Shown here: piece by piece, positions 20,740 through 31,109 of the stretch | Numbering within the stretch: position 1 is the first letter of the stretch | Layout of the letters: every line of letters starts with the position of its first letter | Source: Isochrysis galbana | Taxonomy: Eukaryota > Haptophyta > Isochrysidales > Isochrysidaceae | Direction of reading: 5' to 3' | Assembly (NCBI GenBank): GCA_018136815.1 | Contig: CM030935.1 | Location: forward strand, 3,484,299-3,548,298 | Length of the DNA: 64,000 nt | Position numbers and translations under genes: made by a program | Notes under the pieces: generated by a model | Told to the model about the DNA's origin: nothing | What the model saw: only the letters and a program-made list of their open reading frames with translations | Database searches by the model: none

Positions 20740-21612
20740 AAAGAGCGGACGAGACGTCCCCGCCGGAGAGCAACCTTGCTCGTCAGATATTTTTGGGGGC
20801 GGGCTCGCGGAGAGAGAGAGGCACCCCCCCCCCCCTTCCCACCCACAGCCCCTCTACCCCATCCCCCAGCGAGTAGCCTCCCCAGGCGTTGTGGATGGCA
20901 CAGGCGTTGTCGAAGGAGACCTCATGCCGAGCCAAGGCGATGCTGTTCTCGTCGCGTACGTGGTGCTCCTGGGCCTCTCCTTCGGGGTGCTCGCGGGGGG
21001 GGGGCTCATGGTAGGGTGAGACTGGAAGGGAAAGGAGACCAAATGAAGGCAAGCCGCCTTGGCGCCCCCGTCTTCTCTTACCCAAAAAGGGCGAGAAGAC
21101 ACGTTTCTGCCGGAGGGGAGCGCTGCCGCTCCCCCCTCCCCTCCCTCTTCCCTTTTCCTCCTCTTTTCCCTGCGGCGGGGGCCCATGGCGCGCGCCTGCG
21201 GCCCCTCTTCAGGTCCCCAGGTGGCCTGCAGGGGCCTGGGAGCACAGCTCAGGGGGCAGGTGAGGCTGGGGCATGGCCCTGGCCCCTTCTGTCTCTCCCT
21301 CGCTGGCGCTCCGAGCCCCTGCGGGTCGACTGGAGCTGGCTGGGGGGTTCTGAACAGGGTGGCCAACGGGGAGGAGGGGCTGGTCAGAGGTCAGAGGGGC
21401 GATGGGCTGGCCACGACAGGCCAGGGCGGGCGTGTCAGGCGGTCCTGTGGGGAGAGGAGTGAGTCAGTAGGGCTGTGTGCTCCTGGCAAGCCATCAAGCG
21501 TGCCAGGAGAGTGAGTGGTTCCTCCCCCATGGCAGGGGAGGAGTGGAGAGAGGGGGGGGGGCTCGTGCCCCCCCATGGGCGAACTAAGTATAAACTTAGT
21601 TGAGTCTCGTGA
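20740..21612 (+). repeat. GC-rich composite repeat block (copy 1)
   Basis: Two modules are seen. At 20880-21060 is a module that encodes a short hydrophobic peptide in frame (ATG at 20924); it recurs at 39.8-40.0 and 62.0-62.1 kb. At 21180-21612 is a module shared with 35860-36262 and 61375-61800, ending in cctcccccatggcaggggag, a G-run, and the hairpin aactaagtataaacttagtt at 21582-21601. Confidence 0.8.
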
Positions 21613-22282
21613 ATCAAGCACGCAACCTGCAACACACGACACGCGCATTATATTATAGTCACTACCACTAAGTGCACCACCTACCCTAACCCAAGAAACA
21701 AGAAAGCCGCCAATGCCCGCTACTGAATTATTGCATCAATTGCGCACTACTATTACGCCGCACAGCTACACGTACTGCAATAGACTATGTACCACGCCCT
21801 CGCCTCCAAGCATCCGGATCCGGCCCATTCCTCCTCCCGGAGAGGTGTCGCGTCAATATGACAGAGCTACATCACAAGCTCGCTCATTATTCACGTCTGT
21901 GACCCTGAGGACATCTTTCGGGAATAATGGTAAAAAGCAAGGAGGAGCACCCCGGTCATCGTCCCTACTTTCACATAGAGGACAAAAGAATTCGGTCATT
22001 GTCTCGGCGAGGAGAGTGTGCAATCGTCCAAGCCAGTTGTTTCGGCCAACTCTTGCCGCCTAAGGCGCTACGCCACCGACACATCATAACGTTAAGTAAG
22101 GATCTGGTGCATCAGAGGCAACGTTTGTTGAATCATACTCGGCAACATGCGTCAGCCCGCCTGTCGCTTGAAGCTTGATCGGGCAAAACGCAATGAGTAT
22201 GCTCAACTCTTCCGAACAACACCGTCTGGAAAGAAGGTTGCGTCATGACTTAGGCAGTGGGTGGCCTGGCGAGGAGCCTGCA
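21613..22282. other. 3' flank of the sirtuin gene, no firm gene
   Basis: An open frame at 21713-22063 (+) has ordinary composition but no recognisable motif. Nothing else is seen. Confidence 0.3.
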
Positions 22283-24857
22283 TCAAGAAACTTGCGCATG
22301 CTTGAAAATCCTTTGCTCGAGTTCATCCTGCCAACCTAGAAGCGATGCCAACCGGCGCACCCCGTTGTCGCAGTCGCCCTGTCAAGGAAGAGACGGGTGA
22401 GATTCAACATTTAGTCTCGTTGGTGGTAGTGCGGGCCTGAACGGCGTATGGGGACGGGGCGCGGCGTTTGAACACGCGAATGGCATATGCCATCCCATGA
22501 TACATGGGGCTAGCACTCACTTGGAAGAAGGCGTCCCTGTAATTGGCATCATCGCCGTGAAGAATATACCGCGGATCGAGGAGCCCAAGGGTCTTAAGCA
22601 TGGGGTCGCCCTCACCGACGAGCTCTCGATTGACCAACAGGCGTGGGCACTGGCGTGAAACTCTCCCCACAAGAGAAGCGAAAGGTTCGACCTGAGCCAA
22701 AGGCGCATACGAACTCGTGCGGAGGATCCAAATGCTCTGCTAGCGCTACGAGCAAACAACCGCTGCATGAAGCCAGGAATGAAGATGAGTTGCCGGAGAG
22801 GCTGGGAGTGGGCCGTTTGGCGCAGTCAATTCAAGTTGTACCTTCAGGCTTGTACCCATCACGATCATGGCCTCCGCCTCGGGTAAGTCATCCTCCGCGG
22901 CCTCAAAGAAACTGCACAGCAAGAGGGGCCGCCACGCGCTGCTGAAGCGAGCGCTTGCAAGTCGATCGGGCGAGCGGAATGCAGCCTGCAGGAGTATTCG
23001 GAGCGTAGGCAGCTAATTCTCACCGTGCCGGCAGCTGCTCGCCGAAGAAGACGATATTCGGTTTCACTAGACCGCCATACTTCTCTCGCAACTCTAGCCA
23101 GCCTCCGGGCCCTTCCTTGCCGACCACTACCGCACGCTTCACCTGCGGAGTGGAAAAGATGGCAGGAGCAAGCATCAATCAGAAGAAAACAACGTTCGGC
23201 ATTGTAGCGCGATTCGCAACGAGGCATCATCACCTCATCAACTGGAACACGTTGTCCTGTTTCAATGCAAGTGCACGAGTCGAAGTTGCCATGCGCCGCA
23301 ACCGTCATGTGATGTGGAAGGCCTGCGGCCGCCTCGAGGCTGTCAATATTTTGGGAGAAACATCGACGGAGAAGACCCTGGAAAAGAGGAGGCGAGGGGG
23401 GAGAGATGGAGTCACGACCAGAGGCTTCGCCCTTATTCTGCAGAGGTGCTTGATCGACAGGAGGGCACGAGCCATGTCTGATGGCCTCGTCAGACCCATG
23501 CTCGACAAGGAGATCGCCGCTTGATGGTCCAACATGGGATAGTTGGTATATTGACGGCACCTTGTCATGGAGCAGGGCGATGAAGTGGTGGGTGGGAGTT
23601 GGCCGAAAATTGTCGGGCCACATTTCTCTCGCCAGCATGTAGAACGCATCTGGCCGCTCACGGAAGTAGGAGAGCTCGAATATGGCTTAGGAGGGACCCG
23701 GTAACAGGGCAAGTGAGTGGATGAGTGGAGGACTACCATGCTACTCATCGTCCTTGGACCGTGATAGGCTAAAGGCTGAAAGCGAATGACAACTGATGGG
23801 AATGCGGCATCATATAACCATCTGTAATCGACGAGCTGCGGGCACGCAAGAGCGCGCTTGCGCCTGCTGGGAGGTGTGCGATGTTGCAATGCACCAAATG
23901 CCCACCTTGTGGTGAGGGTAGGTCGTACTTCTGGAGATTGTCGTACAATCCAGTGCCCGGCGATCGGAAGTCCGGAATGCCCGCAGAAACAGAAATGCCC
24001 GCACCACATAGCACCACGATGGAGCGCGGAGGGGCAGAGCGAATGATTTTGGCAAAGCCCTCGATGTCGAACGTGGACAGGAGAGGCGGCGGTGGCGCCT
24101 GCGACCTCAAAATACAACCACGGAGAAGCAGTACCTGAGGGTGGGGGGTTCCGGCAAGCCCAGGCGGTGCGGGACAGCAGACATATCTCAGAAAACGAGT
24201 CCATGCTCGGGCTCCGCTCGACATGCCGTAAATACCGTGTACGAAGCACACCTGCCGCAAGTGGGCGAGCACCCTCTCTTCGTCCTCCTCATCATATTGC
24301 GCATCCTCTTCCCCCTCGCTCCAACTCTCTTCGCCGCTCTGCCCACGCTCGCCGGCATAAGCCGAAACGTTGCTCGTCGTCTGTTCCTCCTCACGATCAT
24401 TCTGAACTGCCTCCGGATTTGCGAACGCCGTCGCGAAAAGGGATTCTCTGCCGCTGCCTGGCGAGCAGGGCAGGTCGAGCGCTTCGAACACATCCTCTGC
24501 AGCCGGCGAGAGTGGCAGAACGCCAACGGCGCCCAAGCCGCTCTCGTCCGCACTGCCGGCCGGCGTACCCGGCGGTGCGACCCCGGTTCCCTCCACCGTG
24601 CCCGGACTGAGCGCGAGCTGCCCGTCCTTGGGCGTGCTGGTGATTGCACCGAAGAGCTCGTCCTCCTCCTCCTCCTCTCCCTCTTCCTCCGCCAGCTCTT
24701 CCTCATCTTCTGCCAGATCCTCGTCGCCGAGCACCGAGACGCTCATCTCGTCGAGGTCACTGCCATCGCCGCCGAGCGCCTCGTCCGCGCCGCCACGCTC
24801 TGCTGCTGCCACGCCCACTGGCGGCGCGCCAGCCTCGCGCCGCGCCGCGCCGGACAT
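22283..24857 (-). CDS. Sirtuin (SIR2-type NAD-dependent deacylase), eight exons
   Basis: Exons on the minus strand: 24857-24252, 24098-23906, 23685-23561, 23377-23234, 23142-23024, 22911-22842, 22691-22521, 22378-22283. All introns are GT-AG, phases agree throughout, and the product is 507 residues. Residues 1-200 are acidic and disordered (long D/E runs). The catalytic core starts at DIEGFAKIIRSA; then come CGAGISVSAGIPDFRSPGTG (NAD binding), SQNIDSLE, the catalytic His in AAHGNF, KPNIVFFGEQLPARF, MIVMGTSLKV, and PRLLVNRE. GDCDNGVRRLASLLGW closes the domain. The order matches SIRT1/SIRT2-type enzymes. Where the zinc module should be, the first pair is reduced to CTC and the second CxxC is replaced by LREKYGGLVKP, so structural zinc binding is probably lost. 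Substrate and location cannot be told. Confidence 0.9.
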
Positions 24858-25067
24858 GGGGAACAACGCACGCCGAGCGCACGGGCGGGCGATGAATACT
24901 GTCTGAATATTTTTATAGTAGAGTTCACCTCTTAGTCCCGTGGGGATTTAATTTCGTCCTCACCCTAGCGTCCTCACGTGTGTGTCGGTGTCTCGATTCT
25001 TCGCCGACGCTAGACTCATGCTACAGCTCATCACGTACTCGCTACTAGCACTGAGCTTTCCTATGGT

Positions 25068-26893
25068 CATAGCTCATGCTAGACTCAAACATGAAACATG
25101 GAACATGGCGCGGAAACCCCGCACCTCGCCGACGACCAACGACAACGACCAACGACCGACGACCGACGACCGACGACCAAGACCGAGCCTCAGCAGAGCT
25201 CTCTTCTCGGCTCGATATCGCCGCCGACTCTCGCGCGCCACACGCTTGACATGTCCCAATTGGATGTCTCGACCACTTAAAAAACTTTTTACTTTTACTT
25301 TTAATATTATTCTCGCCGCGCGCGCGACTTCGCACCCTTACTGTGCAGCCACGCCCGCTACTCTCACCCCCCCTCCACCTGCCTTGCGGCCTGTCCCTCG
25401 TGCGCTACTTAGGGGCTGGGTGTATGGGGTTTCTTGTAGCAGACGGTGTTGTCGCATTCGCGAATCGACGCTCGTTAGGCTTCTCTCTTCTCTTCGTTCG
25501 GTATTTATCGTTATAATTCTCTCGTTCTCGTTCTCGGTCAAAAACTTCGCGTGGACGCCTAGGATCTAGGGTTGTGGAGCGCCCTCTCTCTTTCTCTCGA
25601 AGAGAAGGGAAGTTTCCCCACCTTTCTTCCTCGTCGTCGTCTGGCCGGAGTGTTTGGGTTTGATTTCAGTCGAGTTATGTGAGAAAGTCGTGGGGCGAGA
25701 GTCGGGGTGTTTTCCTGGGTGTCTCTGTCCGTCGTCCTGTCGCCAGTCGTCATCCGTCGCTCTCGCTCTCGTCGCTCTCGCTCTCGTAACACTCGTACCC
25801 AACAAACTCGCCTCGCCTCGCCAGCCCCTGCCATCACAGCCCTCCTCCTCCTCTCACTCGCCCTCGCCTCTCGCCGCTCGTTCGATGTCGCTTTCGCCGC
25901 CGTCCTCGCCCTCGCTCAAGCCCGTCTGCCCGCCTTCCTCTGCTGACGGGCTTCAGCCCGTCAGCACCTCCGAAGTCGTCTCCCTCGCCGCGCCTGCCGC
26001 CGGCTTTGCCCCTTCCTCATTGCCCTCGTGGCGGAGGCAATCGGCCTAGCCGAAAAACTCGCCTAAGGCAGAGGCGCGTCTCCCTCCTCGAAGAAATCCC
26101 GGAAGAGACGAGCGCCGAGAGCTAAAGGCGACACATCAACAGCGAAATGCCCACATCAACACAGCGAGAAACGGGCCACCTAGAGGCACAGGAGGAAGGT
26201 GACAGACCACTAGGGGCCGGTGCACCCCCGCCCTACCCAACCCCCCCCCACAACCTGGGCCCCTAGGTAGAGCACGAGGGGAGATGCCGTAAAAGGCGGG
26301 AAGTGAGGGAAAGGAAGGGAAGAGGGCGTGGCTACGATAGTCAGCTGCATAGCCGCGCGCGAGGTGAGATTATTAAAAGGTTTTTTTAGAAAGTTGTATT
26401 TGTATAGTTGGGATATTTGTTTCCACTTCTCCTCCAGGACAGGGAGTCTTGCCTCCCATTCAACGGTCGCCTTTTGTTTGGTTTTCGGTTTTCTTCCCCG
26501 CAAGGTAGGCGTTCGTGAGTGCGTTGACATCGACGTCTTCAAGCGTCTTGTGCTAGAATACACATACTAGAATCAAATTGTAAATTGTACCATATCTAGG
26601 ATCAGTTTACGGCAGCTTTACAAATTGGGCACAATTTACGCATCGTTTGCAGTTTGCAGCCGAGATTCCCTCGCCCGCCTACCCGCATCTTCATCCCCAT
26701 CCTTGAGGGGAGGAAAGGGAGATGAAACGCCGTCATGCCTCATCACCATCACTTTGCACTTTGCACCTCACAAGGCATTGCTAGAACTTTCCCGACTTTC
26801 GTCTTCCCCGCCCTCCTCTGCTTGCCTTCTCAATCTCCAAAAGGGAAATGGGCTTTCTTCCGTTGCTCCTGTTCGAGTCTAGCATGAGCTATG
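25068..26893. mobile_element. 1.83-kb element bounded by 24-bp terminal inverted repeats
   Basis: The left end, catagctcatgctagactc followed by aaaca, and the right end at 26870-26893 are reverse complements with one mismatch. No clear target-site duplication is visible and no transposase-like ORF lies inside, so it would be non-autonomous. It contains the 25435-26045 repeat also found at 48.5-49.3 kb. Confidence 0.6.
25435..26045 (+). repeat. Dispersed repeat of about 600 bp (copy 1)
   Basis: It starts near gtcgcattcgcgaatcgac and runs through gttgtggagcgccctctctc and tgatttcagtcgagttatg to ctgctgacgggcttcagc. It aligns base by base with 48480-49325, which carries about 240 extra bp in the middle. 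Confidence 0.9.
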
Positions 26894-27365
26894 CGCTACA
26901 AAAACTCGTTCATACAGCTCCCGTGAGATCGTCGCCCGAACCGGATCTCCTCGGTCTGAAAATGGAAAATGGGCCGGAAGGGGGAAATCTCGGATACGGT
27001 CCCCCCCCCCCCCCCACTGCTATCCCCTTCCAGTAGGGTTCTCTCGGCGGCTTAATCAATTCGAGCCCTCGCGCCCTTGCAGCGCTCTCCCCGTCTTCCC
27101 CTCCATCGTGTCGTGCTCCGGCTCGCCTTGCAACCACATCAGCACGCGCACGACCCTCTCCCACCCACTAACGCTCTTGCTCCATCGCCCGCCTCCCCGC
27201 ACCCACCTCTTTCTCCCCTCTCGCTCACTTGCTCGCTCGATCAATTGCTCTCATCTTGCTCAACGTTCTGCCACTTCGTCTACTGCACGACCCTCGGTCA
27301 CCTGCCGTCGCTCTTGCTCCATCTCTCGCAAAAGCTGCCTGTTCTTTCTTCCTCTTCACTAAAAT
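26046..27365. other. No gene; 3' part of the inverted-repeat element and the peroxiredoxin leader
   Basis: Open frames are short and lack motifs. A C14 run sits near 27001. The stretch before 27366 is CT-rich, as before many genes in this window. Confidence 0.35.
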
Positions 27366-28256
27366 ATGCCCGTCCGTATCCACGACGACTCGATGTATAC
27401 TCCCCCGACTATCACCAGGGCTCTCGCTTGCAGCAAAACTCGCAGCCCTCCAACGACAAGCCGCTCGCCCTCGAGGTACTTCTCAGGGTCCACAGCGTGG
27501 GACAAGGCGCCTGATTTCGCGCTACAAGACTTCGTATCTGGCAAAGTATTCACGCTTGACAGCTTCAGGGGAAAGAAGGTCCTGCTTTCATTTTTCCGGT
27601 GCGTTCGCCGCTCGGTCAGAATGTGCAAGCCACACGGCCTCATGGAGCACATCCTTCTAGGAGCGAGTGTCTTGCGCATACTTGCGCTCGGCCTCTACGT
27701 CTCGCCCCTTGCTGCCACAGTCGATGGTGCCTCACTATCCCGTTGCAGGTACGCAGCATGCCCGCTGTGCAGCTACCGGCTCTCTCAGATGATAAGACGT
27801 GCGGAGATGCTTCGAAATGCAGGCTTGCAAATTGTGTGTGTGTTCGAGACCACGCACGCACAGCTGAAGAAATCCATAAACAAGTCAAACGTCCCGTTTC
27901 CCATCCTGATGGACCCGAATTCAATCGTCTACAATTCATATGGAGTACGTTGCTCGTTGGCAGAGAGCTGCATCAGTGCATACAAGCAGATCTGCATTGA
28001 ATGCTCTGTTCTCCCTGTGGTCTGCCGTGGCTATGGACGTTGCTCTACGCAGCACTGCAGCCCCAAGTACGTTTCGCGAAGGCCGGCGGACTTCCTCATC
28101 GACGAACGAGGAATGATTGTTGTGGCACATCATGGTGGTGCGGGAAAGGCTCACCTTACGTGGCAGTCTATCCACGCTTTTGCAGGTCTCAACATCGGTC
28201 CTCTTAGAAGAGCTCTTCCTGTTGGTGCTCCACACGTGGATATGATGTCGCGGTGA
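27366..28256 (+). CDS. Peroxiredoxin-like (AhpC/TSA, thioredoxin-fold) protein with CPLC motif
   Basis: Exon 1 is 27366-27598 and exon 2 is 27749-28256; the GT-AG intron restores SFFR|YAACPLCSYRL, the family's active-site region, giving about 246 residues. KAPDFALQDFVSG and FRGKKVLLSFF are the usual opening of AhpC/TSA folds. CPLC is a redox-active CxxC-type site, as in the bacterial peroxiredoxin-like family with an SFFR-Y-x-x-CP-x-C signature. VFETTHAQLKKSI, PFPILMDPN and ADFLIDERGMIVVAHHG follow in the expected order. The segment between YNSYGV and RRPADFLI is unusually rich in Cys and does not look like the family; a second intron starting with gtacgt at 27943 may be hidden there. The N-terminus (Ser/Thr/Arg-rich, about 40 residues) could be an organelle transit peptide. 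Confidence 0.8.
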   Translation: MPVRIHDDSMYTPPTITRALACSKTRSPPTTSRSPSRYFSGSTAWDKAPDFALQDFVSGKVFTLDSFRGKKVLLSFFRCVRRSVRMCKPHGLMEHILLGASVLRILALGLYVSPLAATVDGASLSRCRYAACPLCSYRLSQMIRRAEMLRNAGLQIVCVFETTHAQLKKSINKSNVPFPILMDPNSIVYNSYGVRCSLAESCISAYKQICIECSVLPVVCRGYGRCSTQHCSPKYVSRRPADFLIDERGMIVVAHHGGAGKAHLTWQSIHAFAGLNIGPLRRALPVGAPHVDMMSR

Positions 28257-29039
28257 GAGATGGCATGCGCTCGATACCTGCGCCACGGATCCACTTGATC
28301 CTTGAGCCTATGACACTTCAAGATATTATACACAAGCGGGTCTATTCTATGGAGGACAGGGAGCCAATCGAGCCATTGGCATCCCTTGTGTTCACAACTG
28401 CGAATAGCTTTTCGTAGTACTACGTATGATGCTTTCACCTTTGCGCATTTGCATGCGCCAAAGGCATTGCACGTGTCGACCTTATGGTTGGATTGAATGT
28501 TTTGCGATTGTCTTTGTGTGTGTGGCAATGTTCCGCAACCATTGTGATGCTAGCACATTAATATCCAATATCGGCTTAAGGATGGTGTGTAATGAAAATG
28601 CAACTGCAATTGGCGAAGATGGGCCTCTTCATTGAGCGTTTGAGGGCGAGCCGATGCTGCATGCAGATGCGGGTGAAGATGCCCCTGCAGGCCCTGCAAA
28701 GACTCCGGCGGAGCCCGGGGCGGGCATGCAGCTCGTCCGAGCGCCCCGGCATGCAACTACGCCAATGGCTGCCAGCTGGGCTCGTTCAGAGCTCGAAGGC
28801 TCAGCGTCCCGCACCCCTATGCGTTGCGGGAGTTCTGTGGCGACGAACGAACCGGATGCTGTTGGCGCAGCAGAGGTCGGCATTTGCACGCCCCATGTAG
28901 AAAAAAATCTGGAAACAGCCCGCTACGATACTAGGAAAGTCCCCCTCGCACGAGGTCCCGCCGCCATCGCCTTTATCCCAAGCACACTCCTCTTCCTCTG
29001 CCCACTCACTCTCCTCCCCCCATTGGCCATTGGCCCTTT

Positions 29040-29095
29040 TCCCTCGGTGTTGGGGGGTCGGCCCATGTGCAATGCTTTGGGCCTGGGATTCGGGG
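29040..29095 (+). repeat. ggggggtcggcccatgtgca dispersed repeat (copy 1)
   Basis: Shares tcggtgttggggggtcggcc, catgtgca and gggcct with copies at 38800-38845 and, more diverged, 62315-62365. Confidence 0.6.
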
Positions 29096-30288
29096 AGGGC
29101 CGGGATAGGCCTTTTGCACTTGTTTTGGAGCGTGGCCTAGGCCGGCGCATTGTGGGGGCCCAGCCATACGGCTTCCCCTATGGCGGGTATCTAAGTCTAA
29201 GTCTTAGTCCAGCAAGGTGTACCCAACGTTGCGCCTACTGCAACTGCTACGTGCTATCTATTCTTGGTCGCTAGATTCGGCTGTGTTGCTTTGATGTTGT
29301 ACTGTGTGGATGATTCCTAATATCTCTGCAAGTTGTGTTAGTTTGGTGTTCGGCACCATTTCGCACCAATTCGTTGTTGTTGCCAAGTTGAAAAAGAAGG
29401 TGCAACTTGAACTTGAGGTCCGTTTATATTACCCCCTCCCCCTCCCCATCTCTCATTTTCGTATAATAGTACATGAGCACCCGCACTAGAGGGTAGTCGC
29501 CGCCACTCTTTTGAGGGACTCCTCCATGGCAAGCTCAGCCCGTTTCGTTTTTCTTGGCTGACACTCCCACAAGTCACATGTCGAGTATTAAGTTCTTATT
29601 AGACGCGGCTCTCGCCCATTGAGAGGGCTCGTCCTAATTAATTGCGATTTGTAGTGCGCGTAGCAGGCCGAAGGTCGCGTTTCGTCGGAAGAGGACCGTG
29701 TGATTTTCTTTTTATGAATTCAGTTTATAATACTGTATAATCTATGATAATTGTCAATTTAATTGTTGTATTTGGGCCTTGGGCCTTTTGGCATGAATAT
29801 TTCGCCACGAGCAAGAGCCTTCTTCGTCCTATACCGTCTTCTATGTGTATGTCGTGGTCACGTAAGGCGTTCAGATTTGGATTCTCCCAAGGCTCAAGTT
29901 CTGGTTCGCCGATTTTCGTCTGAAATTCGAAGATTTGAGCCATTTGCTTACCGTTACGATAATTGTCGACGCGTTTAAGGTAAGTAAGAAATGGAGATGG
30001 CAGAAATTGGCCCCTCGCGCTGTAAGCCCCCACCCCCCCTCACAGATTCGAAACTAGAGTCACGCGTTCCGTTTCCCCCCACGCACAGACTCGTGACTCG
30101 TGTCACATGTTCCCCCACGCACCATGTACAGACTTGAGGCTGCAAGTCTCGAGATTTTCCCCCACGCACTCGGAACCGGCGGAACTCGAGTCACGAGCAG
30201 TTCTCTCCCCCCTCAGCGCGAGCAGTCTGTTCCCCCTTTGCAGATTTCCCCCCGGCCCCCCGTGAAGATTTTTATTGAGCATCGCGTC

Positions 30289-30367
30289 ACGGTCAAAAAT
30301 GTAACCCAACCTTTACTATAACTTGCTATTAGTTAAAAATTTAAAAAGCCCCTGTTTGACCGCCCTA
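30289..30367 (-). repeat. MITE-like repeat, GGTCAAA...TTTGACC termini (copy 3)
   Basis: On the plus strand it reads acggtcaaaaatgtaaccc through to ctgtttgaccgccct, the reverse complement of copies 1, 2 and 4. Confidence 0.6.
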
Positions 30368-30569
30368 AGATATGCGCCTGGGCCTTCGCCGTGTGACCGC
30401 ACGGCAAAGACCTGGATGATGATGTAGTTTGGGAAATGCGCATAATCTAGGATGCGAATGCAACATGGTCCCCATTCCGAGGATCCCAATCCCATTCGGA
30501 GTATGCGAGTTTCCCAACAACCAAATAGCTAGAATCTAGAATTTCACTCACCCAACTCCCGGCGGGGAG

Positions 30570-30655
30570 GAGGGCCAAAGTGCCGCGCTAGCCGCCGGTG
30601 CCGACTCGCGACGGAGTAGCCCAAGGCCCTCCGGCACTGCTCGACCCGACATGTC
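30570..30655 (+). repeat. gccgccggtgccg dispersed repeat (copy 2)
   Basis: Begins gagggccaaagtgccgcgct and matches the copy at 50494-50595 (inverted) along its full length. Confidence 0.75.
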
Positions 30656-31109
30656 CGTGATAGGTAGCAGCGGGTATGTTCAATTTTTTTAGGGCCTTGT
30701 GGCTGTGTTTGTGTGCGGGATGAAGCAGGATACACAACGCATACATAGCATACATAAGCCATTTTACTGCACCTTGCATACGTCATGCGCGCAAAGACCA
30801 ACTGAAGGGACAGACAGGGTGGGTCTGGCGGAGAGTTGAAATCCTTGTTGCGATCGGTGGATGACGAGTGCCATAGGGTCAAAGCGACGGCAATGAGGCG
30901 CTTGTCAGGTGGGCGCCTATGTCGCTTAGCTGCACGAACTGTAATTGTGAAGGGGCAGTGTGAAGCAAACAAGGCAAGAGGCACGGCACCCCAATGTGAG
31001 CCCGTAGGTTCGATGGCACCTGCCTTTGGGGAGTCCGGATGCAGCCATCGCAAAGCGTCGCGACAATTGAATCTTGACCAACGAGGTCTGTGGAAGAGCC
31101 GTTGCGCTT

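Larger units (their letters stand above)
28257..31109. other. Long gene-poor stretch
   Basis: 2.85 kb without a supportable gene. It contains repeat copies at 29040-29095, 30289-30367 and 30570-30655. Open frames at 28592-28900 and 28654-29274 are Ala/Pro-rich and unrecognised. AT-rich islands occur at 29300-29990. Confidence 0.5.

Noticed and set aside
24598-24906. Plus-strand Ser/Pro-rich ORFs opposite the sirtuin N-terminus
   Set aside because: Shadow of the acidic GAG/GAC codons of the sirtuin exon 1.
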